Shown here: positions 1 to 10,686 of the stretch, piece by piece | How the letters are laid out: each line of letters begins with the position of its first letter | How positions within the stretch are numbered: position 1 is the stretch's first letter | Source: Arsenophonus sp052174535 | GTDB taxonomy: Bacteria; Pseudomonadota; Gammaproteobacteria; Enterobacterales; Enterobacteriaceae | Length of the DNA: 34,128 bases | Assembly (NCBI GenBank): GCA_052174535.1 | Contig: JBQMRQ010000069.1 | Location: forward strand, 1-34,128 | Direction of reading: 5' to 3' | The notes under the pieces: generated by a model | The model's database searches: none | Told to the model about the DNA's origin: nothing | Seen by the model: only the letters and a program-made list of their open reading frames with translations | Made by a program: the position numbers and the translations under genes

Positions 1-69
1 AGGATAAACTAGATTCCTAGTCTTCTTCTATTTTTAACTAATTAAAAACAAAATCAGTGACAAACTATA

Positions 70-537
70 TTATTTTTCTTCTTCACTATTGCGAGCAATA
101 GACTCAAAATCGTTTTCATTACAATGATCTTTTTTGAAGCAATGTCCAAATAGATATAGACTATGATTAGATAGTTTAATACCATGACGTTCCGCAATAT
201 TTTTTTGCCGTATATCAATGGATTCATCGCTGAATTCAATAACTTTACCACAATCTAAGCAAATTAAGTGATCATGATGATGTTGTTGTGTTAATTCAAA
301 AACTGATTTACTGCCTTCAAAATTATGGCGAGTAATAATACCTACGTCATCAAATTGATTTAGAACACGATAAACCGTTGCTAGGCCAATTTCTTCCCCC
401 ATATCAATAAGTTTTTTATAAAGATCTTCCGCACTGACATGATGGTATTCTGGCTCTTGTAATACCTCTAAAATTTTTAAACGTGAAAGTGTTACCTTAA
501 GCCCTGCATTCTTCAATGCTTTATTATTGTCGGTCAT
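70..537 (-). CDS. fur: Fur, ferric uptake regulator
   Basis: This is the iron-responsive transcriptional repressor, a cytoplasmic dimer that binds Fur boxes when loaded with Fe(II). The 155-residue product follows E. coli Fur almost residue for residue up to about position 130. It has the N-terminal winged helix with TVYRVLN in the recognition region, the HHHDH metal motif at 86-90, and the zinc cysteines C93 and C96 in LICLDCGK. C133 and C139 in GHCFKKDHCN continue the usual cysteine pattern. The C-terminal tail has diverged and is about seven residues longer than in E. coli (148 aa). The ATG is supported by the canonical MTDNN start and by an AGGAT Shine-Dalgarno just upstream. It lies 153 bases downstream of fldA on the same strand, as in enterics. 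The gene looks intact. Confidence 0.97.
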   Translation of the reverse strand: MTDNNKALKNAGLKVTLSRLKILEVLQEPEYHHVSAEDLYKKLIDMGEEIGLATVYRVLNQFDDVGIITRHNFEGSKSVFELTQQHHHDHLICLDCGKVIEFSDESIDIRQKNIAERHGIKLSNHSLYLFGHCFKKDHCNENDFESIARNSEEEK

Positions 538-572
538 GCGGATCCTATCTTATAACATTGGCAGTGAACTCA

Positions 573-596
573 CTATTATCAAAACATTGATAATAG
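573..596. promoter_or_regulatory. 9-bp perfect inverted repeat in the fldA-fur gap
   Basis: CTATTATCA and TGATAATAG are exact complements separated by 6 bases. The element sits 36 bases upstream of the fur start codon. The arms contain ATTATC and GATAAT, the hexamers of Fur boxes, but in the opposite order and with wider spacing than a classical box. It could be a Fur or other dimer operator, or an RNA hairpin in the fur leader, where enterics carry the uof leader peptide. I see the symmetry directly; its function is inferred. Confidence 0.4.
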
Positions 597-690
597 ATAC
601 ACTTATTTATATAAAAGTATTTTACAAATATACATGTAATAATATCATTCTAAAATTACAAGAATTATCATATATAAAAAATATTAATAA

Positions 691-1224
691 CTAGCTATTA
701 ATAGTAGCTAGTAAATTTAGCTCTTTAGATATTTGTTTTATCCAGACTTCTACCCGCTCAGCGGTTAGTTCTGGTTGCCTGTCTTCATCAATGACAAGAC
801 CAATAAAATTGGTATCATTAACAAGTCCTTTTGATGCTTCAAAGTGGTAACCTTCTGTTGGCCAGTGCCCAACAATGATAGCACCGTTATGTTCAATAAT
901 CTCTTTCACAGTACCCATAGCATCACAGAAATATTCTGCATAATCCTCTTGGTCACCACAACCGAAAATAGCTACTAGCTTATTAGTAAAATTAATTTCT
1001 TCTAATATCGGAAAGAAATCGTCCCAATCACACTGTGCTTCACCATAATACCAGGTAGGAATACCGAATAGTAAAATATCAAATGCTTCAATATCTTCTT
1101 TACTGCTTTTAGCAATATCATGAATTTCAGCAATATCAGGGCCACCAAGAGTTTCTTGGATCATTTTGGCAATATTCTCTGTATTGCCAGTATCACTACC
1201 GAAGAAGATACCTATCATTGCCAT
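691..1224 (-). CDS. fldA: Flavodoxin 1
   Basis: This is a long-chain FMN flavodoxin, a soluble one-electron carrier that supplies enzymes such as IspG/IspH, BioB and activating enzymes from flavodoxin reductase. The 177-residue product has the FMN-phosphate loop SDTGNTE at 10-16. The two isoalloxazine-stacking loops follow, with W58 in PTWYYGEAQ and Y95 in GDQEDYAEYF. The length is within one residue of E. coli FldA (176), and the C-terminal DRQPELTAERVE block is conserved. An AAGAGG Shine-Dalgarno precedes the ATG. It is the upstream member of a fldA-fur pair. The ybfE/ybfF/seqA neighbours that normally precede it in enterics are not recognisable. A TATAAT-like hexamer on the minus strand (1297-1302) could be its -10, but I see no good -35. 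Confidence 0.97.
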   Translation of the reverse strand: MAMIGIFFGSDTGNTENIAKMIQETLGGPDIAEIHDIAKSSKEDIEAFDILLFGIPTWYYGEAQCDWDDFFPILEEINFTNKLVAIFGCGDQEDYAEYFCDAMGTVKEIIEHNGAIIVGHWPTEGYHFEASKGLVNDTNFIGLVIDEDRQPELTAERVEVWIKQISKELNLLATINS

Positions 1225-2312
1225 AAAGTAAATAAACCTCTTAATTTTAATTAAAATTATTTTGTTATTTTAATCTTATCGTTATTAACGGTAGTAATTA
1301 TAAATATGATAACGATCAATTAATTATTAATTAATCATTAGTTTTCTAAACTAACTGCATAATTTTATCAATTTTATGTGTTTTAAGAAAAAATCAGTAA
1401 AACTGCAATTCATCGTTTTTTTAATAATTGAACCAATAATATTTATTTTTTAATTCACTACAGCTTATTTTTGTTCTTGAGTAGAATATTAGTACCGCAT
1501 ATAGAATGCTCATTGATTTTTAATTTAATACAACATAATCCTTTTGCTTATATCATATTTTAACTGATTACGTTTATTAATTTTTAATTGTTAATGTCGA
1601 GATAAATGTTAATAGAAATTTTCTTTTTACTTAAAACAATCATACCCCAGCAAGATAATTATCGCTACTATCAGATAAAATTTATCTTTTTATAAAGCAA
1701 TTTATTAGCCAGTAAGTGAATTTAGAAAAAATCAGTAAAAACATAAAATGTTTTTTTAACTAACGAGTTGAATTACCTTTTAAGCGTTAATTTTTAGCTA
1801 TATTCCACTATTTTTGATACCAAAGTTAAATATAAAATCCATTTAACTTAAGTAGAATATCATGGCTATTGAATTTAACTACTTATTCTTTATTAATCAG
1901 ATAAATTTTATCAGCAAATAAACAGTATTAAGATGGTATAGCGATAATACTATTAATAGTTTGAACAGCATATAGATAATGGATATTTCATAATAGCAGC
2001 TTCTGAATTAGAAAAACTAGTGCAGAGTCCTCCTTTATTAAAAATAAAAATATATGCTGTGTTAATAAAAAATGGGTAAGTGGATAGGTTTTTGTTCTCT
2101 ACTTGATAAATTATACCTATTTCTACTAAATACATATTAAAATCCTTAAGAAGTTATTGAATAAAATCTAGCGTACCTGGATTATGGCTTCGTCAGAAGC
2201 TGTCAGTTATCTTAAGTATATGCTGCTTGTTTATCAAAACCTGCAAAAAAATACTTTTTAATAACTATACTCATATTAAAACGTACAATGAACGAGATCA
2301 GGAATAGCTAGA
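1225..2312. other. Gene-free AT-rich region
   Basis: No intact gene is visible. Two short similar tracts occur (around 1387-1402 and 1723-1739, both with AAAAAATCAGTAAAA), along with two inverted copies of a GATAAA(A/T)TTTATC motif (about 1670 and 1899). Together they suggest an old partial duplication. A readable plus-strand stretch around 1965-2075 (about 35 codons) may be a scrap of a dead gene that I cannot identify. Confidence 0.5.
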
Positions 2313-3720
2313 GAGTTATGTTCATTTCTGGTGTATAGAGTTTTTAGGATAGTAGGGGGTGAGTATATCTACTCCTTTTCTAACTTGATTTTGTAAATGA
2401 TTTCAACAACAGAGAGATGAGATGCCATAAAAATCTAGGCTACTAGATATCTGTAAAACCAGATATTACCTGTTATTCAATTATATTAACTTATTCGAAT
2501 AACGTGACAGTGGGAGGGAGCTGATAGCGCCGTTGTTAAGACGGAGCTTGAAAGGTCAACCTTCAACAACATGCTTAATGTCACCTTATCACCGTCTATA
2601 ACAGTTTTTACTACAATAAACTTATCTAGAAGGGTATAACGATGTTGAGATTAAAGTCCATAATGTCAGTAATATTAAGATCACGGCGGTAATGGTGGAA
2701 TATACTTTAATAGCTCATTATTACTGTTTTATCTTAAGCGTGCAAAATGGCGAAGAGTTGCTATCATGACCTATCAGCAAGGCATCTAACATTACACCAG
2801 ATATTTCACGAAATTTTTAGGCTTTTCAGTGAAAAACATATCGTTTCTCTGTCAGGCATCCCATTAGCAGACCTAGACAACAATAGCTTTTAAAAGTACA
2901 GAAAATGAGTGCTGCGGTCATTTAAGCAATATGCGCTACCTTTATATTTATTGGATGAAGGCATATTCTTATTCTGTTAGACAAGCTGATTGCCTTTGCC
3001 TTTTGCTCAAATCGGTATCACTGAGAATGAACTTAAGGATTTAATTACTGTCAAAGATACAGATTAAAAATCAAAAGCGAACTAAATTAAACTTATTAAT
3101 GACCTACGAATATCTAACTTAACTATATTTCCCATGGTTGCTAAATAGAAGCTAGTGCTATTGATTTTGAATACAATAATAAAGATATGCCTGGGCATGC
3201 AACACCAATATTATTTGATACATAAATAGCTGATGTGCTGATTTCACTCTTCAAAAGTATGCAACCAAAAGTTAAAGCTAAGCTCTTAGCCGGGGAACTG
3301 AGGCTAGCAGAGAGCCGAGATCCCACTAACAAAACCTTTAATGCTTTGTTGGTAAACTTTTAAAAGTATTCTGCAGCGATGAAGAATACTAGAGAATAAT
3401 CGAGAAGAGCGATTGGCACTCTATAACTTTACATCAGCGCACTGGGCATCAATAATAGCGATAATTTAATTAAGTTATCTTTTTGAGATACTGAGGCTAT
3501 AAAAAACCGCCTTGCAAAAAATTATGCTTTTAAGAATAACAATCCTTTCAATGATATTTAAGCTGCTATAATCTCTTCAGAAAGCTGGAAATAGCTTAGA
3601 AAGGTTTTAATCTGTTTGATCTTGATGGTAAACAACATCTAATTTAAAAATGGAGAAAAAATTCATGAAGTATTAGAGTAGAATATAATCTAACTACATA
3701 CACCAGATTGCTAATAACTT
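2313..3720 (+). mobile_element. IS256-family element, dead copy A
   Basis: This is a decayed insertion sequence of about 1.4 kb carrying a Mutator/IS256-type transposase pseudogene in the plus direction. Imperfect terminal inverted repeats are visible: GAGTTAT at 2313, with CTGGTGTA following in the arm, and the complement ending CACCAGATTGCTAATAACTT at 3720. Piecing frames together gives typical blocks of this transposase group: a VEIKV segment near 2643, a CRINL-to-LKR-like central block, the C-terminal AHWASI piece near 3436-3455, and a Lys-rich tail ending near 3680. Many stops and frameshifts interrupt it. It is related along its length to copies B-F, which supports a single parental element. 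Confidence 0.8.
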
Positions 3721-3899
3721 TCAAAAGTGTGACATGTTACTAACAAAAGTAAGAATAGTATTGCTATAAAGATCAAGCTGTTTTTAAGAAAAATTTAAGA
3801 ACGCATACTTTGTCCAGTAATATAAGCTATCATTTCTCAATTTTAATTAGTTATTTGTAATAAACAATAAATGAAGCTAACCAACCTAAAGAGGTAGAG

Positions 3900-4763
3900 A
3901 TGGTATCAACGCTATATATTGTGCCAACTCCTATTGGTAATTTGGATGATATTACTCTGCGTGCATTACAGATCCTTAAGCAGGTAGATCTTATTGCAGC
4001 TGAAGATACCCGTCGTACATTTTTATTATTGCAGCATTTTTCTATTAATACCCGCATGATGTCCTTGCACAAACATAATGAACGGCAAAAAACAGATCAA
4101 TTAATTCCTCAATTAAAACAAGGACTAAGTATAGCATTAGTTTCTGATGGAGGAACACCGATAATTAATGATCCTGGTTGTTATCTAGTAAAATACTGTC
4201 GACAAACAGATATTCGGGTAGTTCCTTTAACAGGGGCATGTGCAGCAATTACAGCCCTTTCTGCTGCTGGTATAACCTCAGATCGTTTTTGTTATGAAGG
4301 ATTTTTACCAGCAAAACAGAAGACTCGACAAGGGATATTACAAAGATTAATAGAGGAGTCTAGAACAGTTATTTTTTATGAATCACCTCATCGTTTATTA
4401 GACACATTAGCGGATATGGTCGCTATTTGGGGGCCTAAACGTTATGTTGTCTTAGCTCGAGAATTGACAAAAACTTGGGAATCAATTTATGGTTTGCCTG
4501 TTGGAGAACTTCTTAATTGGGTAAAACTTGATAAAAATCGTTATCGTGGTGAAATGGTATTGGTAGTTGAAGGCTATCGAGTAGTAAAAAATAGTAACAT
4601 AGCCATTCCCTTTAATGCGATGAAAACATTAGCGTTATTACAACGATCATTACCGTTAAAAAAAGCAGCTGCCATTACAGCAGAAATTTATGGTTTAAAG
4701 AAGAACGCATTATATAAATATATTATTAAACAACAAGTTAGCACTGATAGTGGAATTAAGTAG
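3900..4763 (+). CDS. rsmI: 16S rRNA 2'-O-methyltransferase RsmI
   Basis: RsmI (formerly YraL) is a SAM-dependent enzyme that 2'-O-methylates C1402 of 16S rRNA, fine-tuning decoding in the ribosomal P site. The 287-residue product (E. coli 286) has the tetrapyrrole-methylase-like fold signatures in order: PTPIGNLDDIT at 9-19, AEDTR at 34-38, SDGGTP at 82-87 with DPG at 91-93, FLPAK at 135-139 and ESPHR at 161-165. The C-terminal PLKKAAA...KKNALYKY block is also present. The usual PGP before CAAITA is changed to TGA (111-113), the only motif deviation I notice. A GAGG Shine-Dalgarno at 3891-3894 supports the ATG. The divergent lpoA gene normally beside it is gone; rnpB follows 70 bases downstream. 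Confidence 0.96.
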   Translation: MVSTLYIVPTPIGNLDDITLRALQILKQVDLIAAEDTRRTFLLLQHFSINTRMMSLHKHNERQKTDQLIPQLKQGLSIALVSDGGTPIINDPGCYLVKYCRQTDIRVVPLTGACAAITALSAAGITSDRFCYEGFLPAKQKTRQGILQRLIEESRTVIFYESPHRLLDTLADMVAIWGPKRYVVLARELTKTWESIYGLPVGELLNWVKLDKNRYRGEMVLVVEGYRVVKNSNIAIPFNAMKTLALLQRSLPLKKAAAITAEIYGLKKNALYKYIIKQQVSTDSGIK

Positions 4764-4796
4764 ATTAGCTATTAGCTCTCTTAGAGATAAAATAAC

Positions 4797-4825
4797 TATA
4801 CAAATTAATGTTAAATCCATATAAT
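4797..4825 (+). promoter_or_regulatory. Sigma-70 promoter of rnpB
   Basis: A perfect -10 hexamer TATAAT lies at 4820-4825, and a TATACA hexamer (four of six matches to TTGACA) at 4797-4802, with a 17-base spacer. The predicted transcription start falls close to 4834, exactly where the RNase P RNA should begin by alignment. The hexamers and spacing are seen directly; activity is inferred. Confidence 0.75.
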
Positions 4826-4833
4826 TTACTATT

Positions 4834-5208
<375 letters not shown>

Positions 5209-5215
5209 AAACATT

Positions 5216-5253
5216 AAAACCCCATTGTGAGTGAATTTAGAATGGGGTTTTTA
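5216..5253 (+). terminator. Intrinsic terminator of rnpB
   Basis: An 11-bp perfect stem, AAAACCCCATT (5216-5226) with AATGGGGTTTT (5241-5251), closes a 14-base loop and runs into a short T tract. It starts about 8 bases after the mature 3' end of the RNase P RNA. Confidence 0.88.
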
Positions 5254-5740
5254 CTTCTTAACCATTAAGAGTGCAATAGAATTAATTAAGTGATTATTTA
5301 TCATCAATAACATTGATAATATCATACGGATATGCCGGTTTCTTTATTGATGATAGAGCTATAAATATGAGGAATAATTTTTTACACCAGTATTAATGCA
5401 ATTTAGAATTTCCATCTAATGGATTAACTCAACACCGTTAGTTAATACAAGATAAAATTACAGCTAGCATAAGCTTTTTTAACAACTTTAGATTCTTCAC
5501 GCTATTTTAGCGATGACATATTAAAAATTTTTATTTAACTTTCGCTCATATTTTTAGAATTATAATTTTCTGTTTCAACAGGAAATATAGTGTCTGAATA
5601 ATTTGAGCTTAACAGTTTTCCTACTTGGTAGAAATTTTTACTTTATCCGCTTTACCAGTTTACGAAGTAAACGTATTAACAATATTCTGATCTTGATCTA
5701 ATTGTTTGATCCCAGTTTATTATATAAACATTCGTCTCGT
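5254..5740. other. Gene-free AT-rich region
   Basis: There are only short random open frames, no Shine-Dalgarno-preceded start, and no recognisable protein piece on either strand. Confidence 0.5.
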
Positions 5741-5749
5741 CATACAGGT

Positions 5750-6640
5750 TTATTTACAGAAAGATAGTTATGAATATATGAGAGTTAATGACAAAATATC
5801 ATGATGATTAAAATCCATCGTCAGGCAACTGCAACACCTAAAATCAGTGCGACCATTCAATCAGCAAAGAGCCTACATCTATTTAGCGCACCCATATTTT
5901 TATCATTTATCAATAACGCGCCATGGTCCGATCAAGAGAAATCGTAGTCATTTTTTAAAAAACGTTTTCTTACTTTTTACGATTTTCTTGTAGTTTCCTT
6001 GTACGCTAATATCTAAACCTCGCATTCTATCTCGATCTACCTTAGATTGCTGTTTACCAAGTCATGAAGTAGGAATTCGCATAAAATGAGAAAAGGAAGC
6101 GCTAAAGCCTAAGTATAAAGCTTTAAAAATACTAATGTGCTTATCTACGGTATAAATATGAAATATATTTCGTAAATACCAAAGGAAACTTCATGATGTT
6201 ATTTTTTCTTAGATATAGTTCAAGCCACTCGATGAGTTTTTATGTATCTATACAAGAATAAAAAAATGCTATACGTTTTTCACGTTATCTTAACCATGCC
6301 ATATCCCATAGTTATCCATCGGCTACTTAAATAGAACGGCAAAGAATTTACAGATTACCTTTTAGTCTGCGAAAACGTTCAGCTTCTGGAAAACAGGAAT
6401 TCGCTTGTTTATGTACAGAACTTGGTGTTGACTATCGGCTTTTAGGCATCCTAACTATCCTCAAATAAATGATATAATGAGTGATTTAATAGATATTATA
6501 AAAAGAGACGGCTACAAAGCCCTTTATGTTAATTCTAGTCAAGTTTTTTAGATCGATCTTCATCAATATTTAGCTGTACAATCAGGAATTACCCATCAGT
6601 AGTAGATAGTAAAACTCCACTCTAGTCTATGAAAGATTGA
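5750..6640 (+). pseudogene. IS481-like transposase pseudogene
   Basis: This is a frameshifted remnant of an integrase-core (DDE) transposase. The start reads MMIKIHRQATATPKISATIQ from 5802, matching the helix-turn-helix N-terminus of the IS481-like group. Around 6020-6065 the strand gives pieces equivalent to SRSTLDCCLPSHEVGI. Around 6380-6460 two overlapping frames give GKQEFACLCTELGVDYRL and then RHPNYPQINDIM. This is the region of the core in which a short-patch LCTELGI...P.PQTNGMVERF motif is expected. In-frame stops and frame changes are frequent and the C-terminal part is hard to follow. No inverted repeats were found, so element ends are approximate. A 45-base relative of its 5' end occurs at 23464-23508. 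Confidence 0.65.
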
Positions 6641-6649
6641 TTTAAAATC

Positions 6650-7560
6650 AAACTTAAATTATTCAAAAATCATATTATCTTTTAGGATAATGACACTTAA
6701 TAATTCATCAATATATGTTGCGGCATCACTAAATATCTGGTTTATATATTTGAGGTGAAATAACTTTAGCAATTTATAAGAACATATTAGATTGATTAGG
6801 ATCGTCTGCACCTAAATAAACAGAAAGTATATTATCAATATCATTAGTATATTTAGTCATATCTTCAATACAGTATTTAAGTCAGCACAGCTTTTCAACA
6901 CCACGACAACTATAAGATAAGTTTTAGCAACTTGAAAAATCTCTTTAGCATTTTACTGATAGTCTGCCAGAGCATTTAAACAAATATTTTCATAATAAAA
7001 TTATGGGTTAATTGTTTTAATTATTTGATTCCACTAATAACTTAGTGTATGCATGAAATAATTATTTTCAGTTTTTTATTATTTAACACTATAGATATCA
7101 GCTTCAATTTTCCCTTTATTAGGTTTATATTCACAAAAATTGATACCAGGTGGCTATCACCGTCCATTAAAATTCTGTCATTATGGCATAAGTTTTTATC
7201 AATATCTTTCTAATCAAATCTTTATCTCTATCTGAATAAATATTACAGACAGCAGCATTACAAATAATTTGTACTTTGAACACTTTGATTTTGTTGAGAT
7301 CTTTTATAAAGTTTGTTATTTTCTTAATTATTTATGTGCTAATCTTTTTTAGCAGTTAGGTAGATCTTAATCACCAGCGTTAGGCCTAAAATATTTTCTT
7401 TAATGGATTTTTATAGCGTAACTAATTTCACCACTTTCTTGTTTAACTCATTTAACATATTAACATTACCAATGACGATCTACTAATTGCGCCTTTAATT
7501 ACTTTAGCGACACTATAGATCAGTAAGTCAGCAACATATTAATAATAAGTTACTAAATCT
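6650..7560 (-). pseudogene. Decayed minus-strand gene, unidentified
   Basis: The minus strand contains several readable peptide stretches broken by stops and frameshifts. One is NILSVYLGADDPNQSNM (about 6793-6840); another is NAAVCNIYSDRDKDLIRK (about 7210-7265). Their length and ordinary amino-acid content suggest one former coding region rather than chance. I cannot assign a family. It lies between the IS481-like relic and IS256 copy B, with no functional neighbour to suggest a role. Confidence 0.35.
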
Positions 7561-7565
7561 TTTTC

Positions 7566-8926
7566 GAATTATACTCATTTTGGTGTATGATGGATTTTAA
7601 GGAGGTACTGGCGTATTTCCTGTTGATTGATTTCATGGATGATTTCAACATCAGAGAGATGACATGCTATGAAAACTCTACCTTATAAACATCCGAAAAT
7701 AAAAAATTATCTGTAATCATTTGCATGAACTCATCCGTAATTATGAGCCAGACAAGTGATAGGGGCACTACCGTTAAGGCAGTGTTCAAAGCCATGCTGC
7801 GATAATATGCTCAATATTACCTTGTCTACAGATCTCATCCGTTATCCATAAATGCTTATTCCAACAGCAAATCGCATATAGACTAGTCTTGGGGAGATAT
7901 TGAGACTAAAGTACCTAAGGTTAAAAAGGGATCGCGGTGGAAACAGAATATCTTTTAACAGCTTGTTGCTATCACCTTATCTGAAACGTATAAAAATAGC
8001 GAAAAGGTTATCCTGGACTATACCAGCAAGACATCTCTTTAGGGTAATTTTCACGAAATTCTTTTGGCTTCTTAGTGAAAAGCACATATTCTCTTTACAT
8101 ACCATCAGTAGATTAAAATATCGATACTTTAAAAACATAGGTAAATTGTAGCTATATGATTCAAACTACACGCGCTACGTTTATTTCTATTTTGATGCCG
8201 CATGCCTATCTCCTCCTATACAGGCAAGATGATCGCCTTTACCTGCTGCTCATTATTAGCAATACTGCGCATGGATATAAGGAGCTTCCTTATGCTTAAA
8301 GAGAATTATTGAAAATTAGAAGTGAACTTAAGTTTAACTTTTCAATGATTTGTAAGCGTATAACTTAACTATATCTTCCAATTTTATTACGGAGATAGTA
8401 CCCTTATAATATTGGAGTGTAATGGAAAGATATTTTAGGATACATAACACTAAACTCTATTGTGTACAATAAACAGCTCACATGCTTTCTTCACTCTCCA
8501 AAGAGACATCCAACCAAAAGTTTAAGATGAGCTGAAGGAAGTGTGAGCCTAGCAGAGAGCTGTGATGTCGGTAATAAATCCATCAATATTTTTTGGCAAG
8601 GTTTTCAGTATATCTTGAAGCGATGAAGAAGCTGGAAAAAAATAAAAAAACGATTGGGATTCTATGACTTCTTATTAGTGCATTGGGCGTCATAAGAACG
8701 CTAAATCCGATTAAAGTGGCTTTGCGATAGTGTGAGGCTATGAAGCTGATGCGCGAAGCACTTTGGTTTGAGAAAACAACTCTTTTAATACCATTTAAGC
8801 TGTTTCTGTATGCTCGGGAAAGTTGGGTTCTGCTAGGAACATTTAGCTTTTTGACTCTGGTTATAAACAACTCTTCATAGGAGAAATATACGGATGGGGC
8901 TCTGGGCTGATAAGACTTAATAAATC
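7566..8926 (+). mobile_element. IS256-family element, dead copy B
   Basis: This is a second decayed copy in the same orientation as copy A. The left inverted repeat GAATTATACTCATTTTGG begins at 7566; the right end is degenerate and placed near 8926. The transposase fragments include LRLKYLRLKRDRGGN-type sequence near 7900, SLLLSPYLKR near 7959 (a signature of this IS256 subgroup), and the C-terminal FYDFLLVHWAS near 8660-8690. Reading frame is lost at many points. The 126-aa open frame on the opposite strand at 8583-8963 is an accidental shadow. Confidence 0.78.
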
Positions 8927-8994
8927 TAAATAAGATGACTCTTTTTGCTTTAGTATCGAACAAAACTAAAAGGGTAATTTATTCAGATGTATAT

Positions 8995-10155
8995 TCCTGT
9001 CTAACTAAACTAATTTATCATTAATGACGGGTGAAATAAATTTTTTTGAAAAATACGGTGAAATTTCAGCTATCGTGAACTCTCTATCTATCGAGAGAGT
9101 GCTAGTCTGTAGCACTTTTTTTTGGTATTATTGGTCCGAGCGCGATACTGTGCTATTGTCTATCCTGAATATTCCAGTCCCTATTTTTACATAAATGTAA
9201 GTTCAAAATTTGCAGTTCATGTCACCTTCAAAGGTATAGAAGAGTGATTAGCACAAGCAGATTTATATTTTATAATACTACGACTCTGACAATATATTAT
9301 CTTTCACTATACCATATTTCTTTTGATCTTTTTTGCAATAACTGGTTTGATTACAATTCAACGCTCTTTTTCTACCATCTCCACTATAGCTGCAAATTGG
9401 GTATATAAACAGGATATCTAAATTAGTATATTCTATCCTTGCAGATTTATGTTTGATAACTTAATCAATATCCGCATCTTCATCTTTTCATCTCTTCATC
9501 TCTTCATCATTCGTGATGCTTTAGATATTAAATATCCTGCTGTATGGCATCAACAGTTCTTCAAAAGAAGTTGAAAATCTGATTAGGCGTTAGCATTTAG
9601 CTTCTGCGTTATAGTTATGACCTAATAAATTCCAATAGTTTTCTTGCTTTATGGAATATCATTTAAGTCAAGAAGTAATGGGTACCCGTTGCCTGAAGAA
9701 ATAATACGAACGGTTATTAAAAAAGGGTTCGTTAAAAAGACGGAATGGGGGGAGCGTGGGAGCGTGAATACCCTCCTCAGGCACTATCTTAAAACGGTCT
9801 CTGGCTAGATATCCGCGTAAAAACTGCGGCATTAAGCAATATAAAAGTGGTTATGCATCATTATAAAAACCGGATTATATGCTACCTGCAAGCAGACTAT
9901 GAAGCAGTAAAAGATGATTGGGGCCCTATATTAAAACCATATTCTGGTAAAGCATTTTAAAATGCTGCGTTATTATAGTTTCTTATTAACTCATAAATTA
10001 GGGACACTATTATCAAATATATATAAGGCATTGAAGATAATAGTTTGTAAAATTTACAAAAATCGAGTTCACTGTATTAATGGAGGGGGTCTTGCGTATA
10101 AAAATGAATATAAATGCATTCTGTGTGGTGATAGACTATTTTTATCAATGCGCAA
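8995..10155 (+). repeat. Repeat X, copy 1 (about 1.1 kb, inverted relative to copy 2)
   Basis: This block aligns along its length with the reverse complement of 19890-20970. Shared landmarks, in order along the plus strand, are TATCGTGAACTCTCT (9071), ACGCTCTTTTTCTACCATCT (9361), TCCTTGCAGATTTATGTTTG (9436), CATCTCTTCAT (about 9490), ATAGTTATGACCTAATAAAT (9612), AAAAAGACG (9733) and TATAGTTTCTT (9974). Coding traces on the plus strand, such as GFVKKTEWGERGSVNT near 9729 and KNRIICYLQADYEAVK near 9866, suggest a former protein-coding unit, now broken. I do not recognise the family, and see no clear terminal inverted repeats. A 68-codon open frame (9962-10168) lies in its distal end and is not open in the other copy at the same length. 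Confidence 0.6.
9099..9123 (+). terminator. Strong intrinsic terminator in gene-free DNA
   Basis: GTGCTA (9099-9104) pairs with TAGCAC (9110-9115) across a 5-base loop and is followed by eight T residues. A second hairpin (ACTCTCT 9079-9085 with AGAGAGT 9094-9100) overlaps it just upstream. No live gene lies upstream on this strand, so it is either a relic or it blocks read-through. The equivalent part of repeat X copy 2 has lost the symmetry. Confidence 0.7.
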
Positions 10156-10686
10156 GCTTGACAAGTAAGCAGCTAAGGGGATTTTATTAAAAATAAATGC
10201 ATAAAATGGAAAAATGAGAGTTACTAAGTTAAACTTAGTATTAATGTCTATAAATTAGTTGTATTAGGTAAGATTAAAACACGTAATTTCATGAAATTTT
10301 ATTTACAATATATCTATAAACTGATCTCCATTTTTTCTAAAAGAAAAAATGGATGCCTCTCTCTTTAAGAGAGAGTTGATTTCCTAACCATGAATTCTTA
10401 AGTTTTAATTGCTAGCTTTTTAAGCTATATTATTATTATCAATAATAATTTTCGAAAACGGGAATTCTTACTTGCTTTCTTGAATACTACTTCTTACAAA
10501 AACTGCTTTCAAAAATTGAATCATGAATATTTATTCATGTCGTTATCTAAAATTTTTTTGATTAAATTCTTTTGTTTAATTAACTCTATTAATAGCTAAT
10601 TGAGCTCTTTAGCAAAAATATCCGGCAATATATAGGATCGGTTCTTATTTTATCAGAAATTTCTTTCCCATTCCAATATCGATAAA
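10156..10686. other. Gene-free AT-rich region
   Basis: Apart from the two hairpins at 10328-10375, I see no coding traces. It ends at the TCGATAAA target duplication that flanks IS256 copy C. Confidence 0.5.
10328..10375. other. Pair of adjacent perfect hairpins
   Basis: CCATTTTTTCT (10328-10338) pairs with AGAAAAAATGG (10342-10352) across 3 bases. Immediately after, CTCTCTCTT (10357-10365) pairs with AAGAGAGAG (10367-10375) across 1 base. Both stems are perfect. No gene is nearby. They may be relics of a terminator or of an insertion-element end. Confidence 0.5.

Noticed and set aside
1293..1322. Possible Fur box upstream of fldA (TGATAACGATCA)
   Set aside because: The symmetry and spacing do not fit the 7-1-7 or three-hexamer Fur box.
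8583..8963. 126-codon minus-strand open frame
   Set aside because: It lies antisense to the transposase remnant of IS256 copy B and resembles no protein.
9962..10168. 68-codon frame in repeat X copy 1
   Set aside because: The related copy at 19.9-20.1 kb does not keep the same frame, so it is more likely debris than a live gene.
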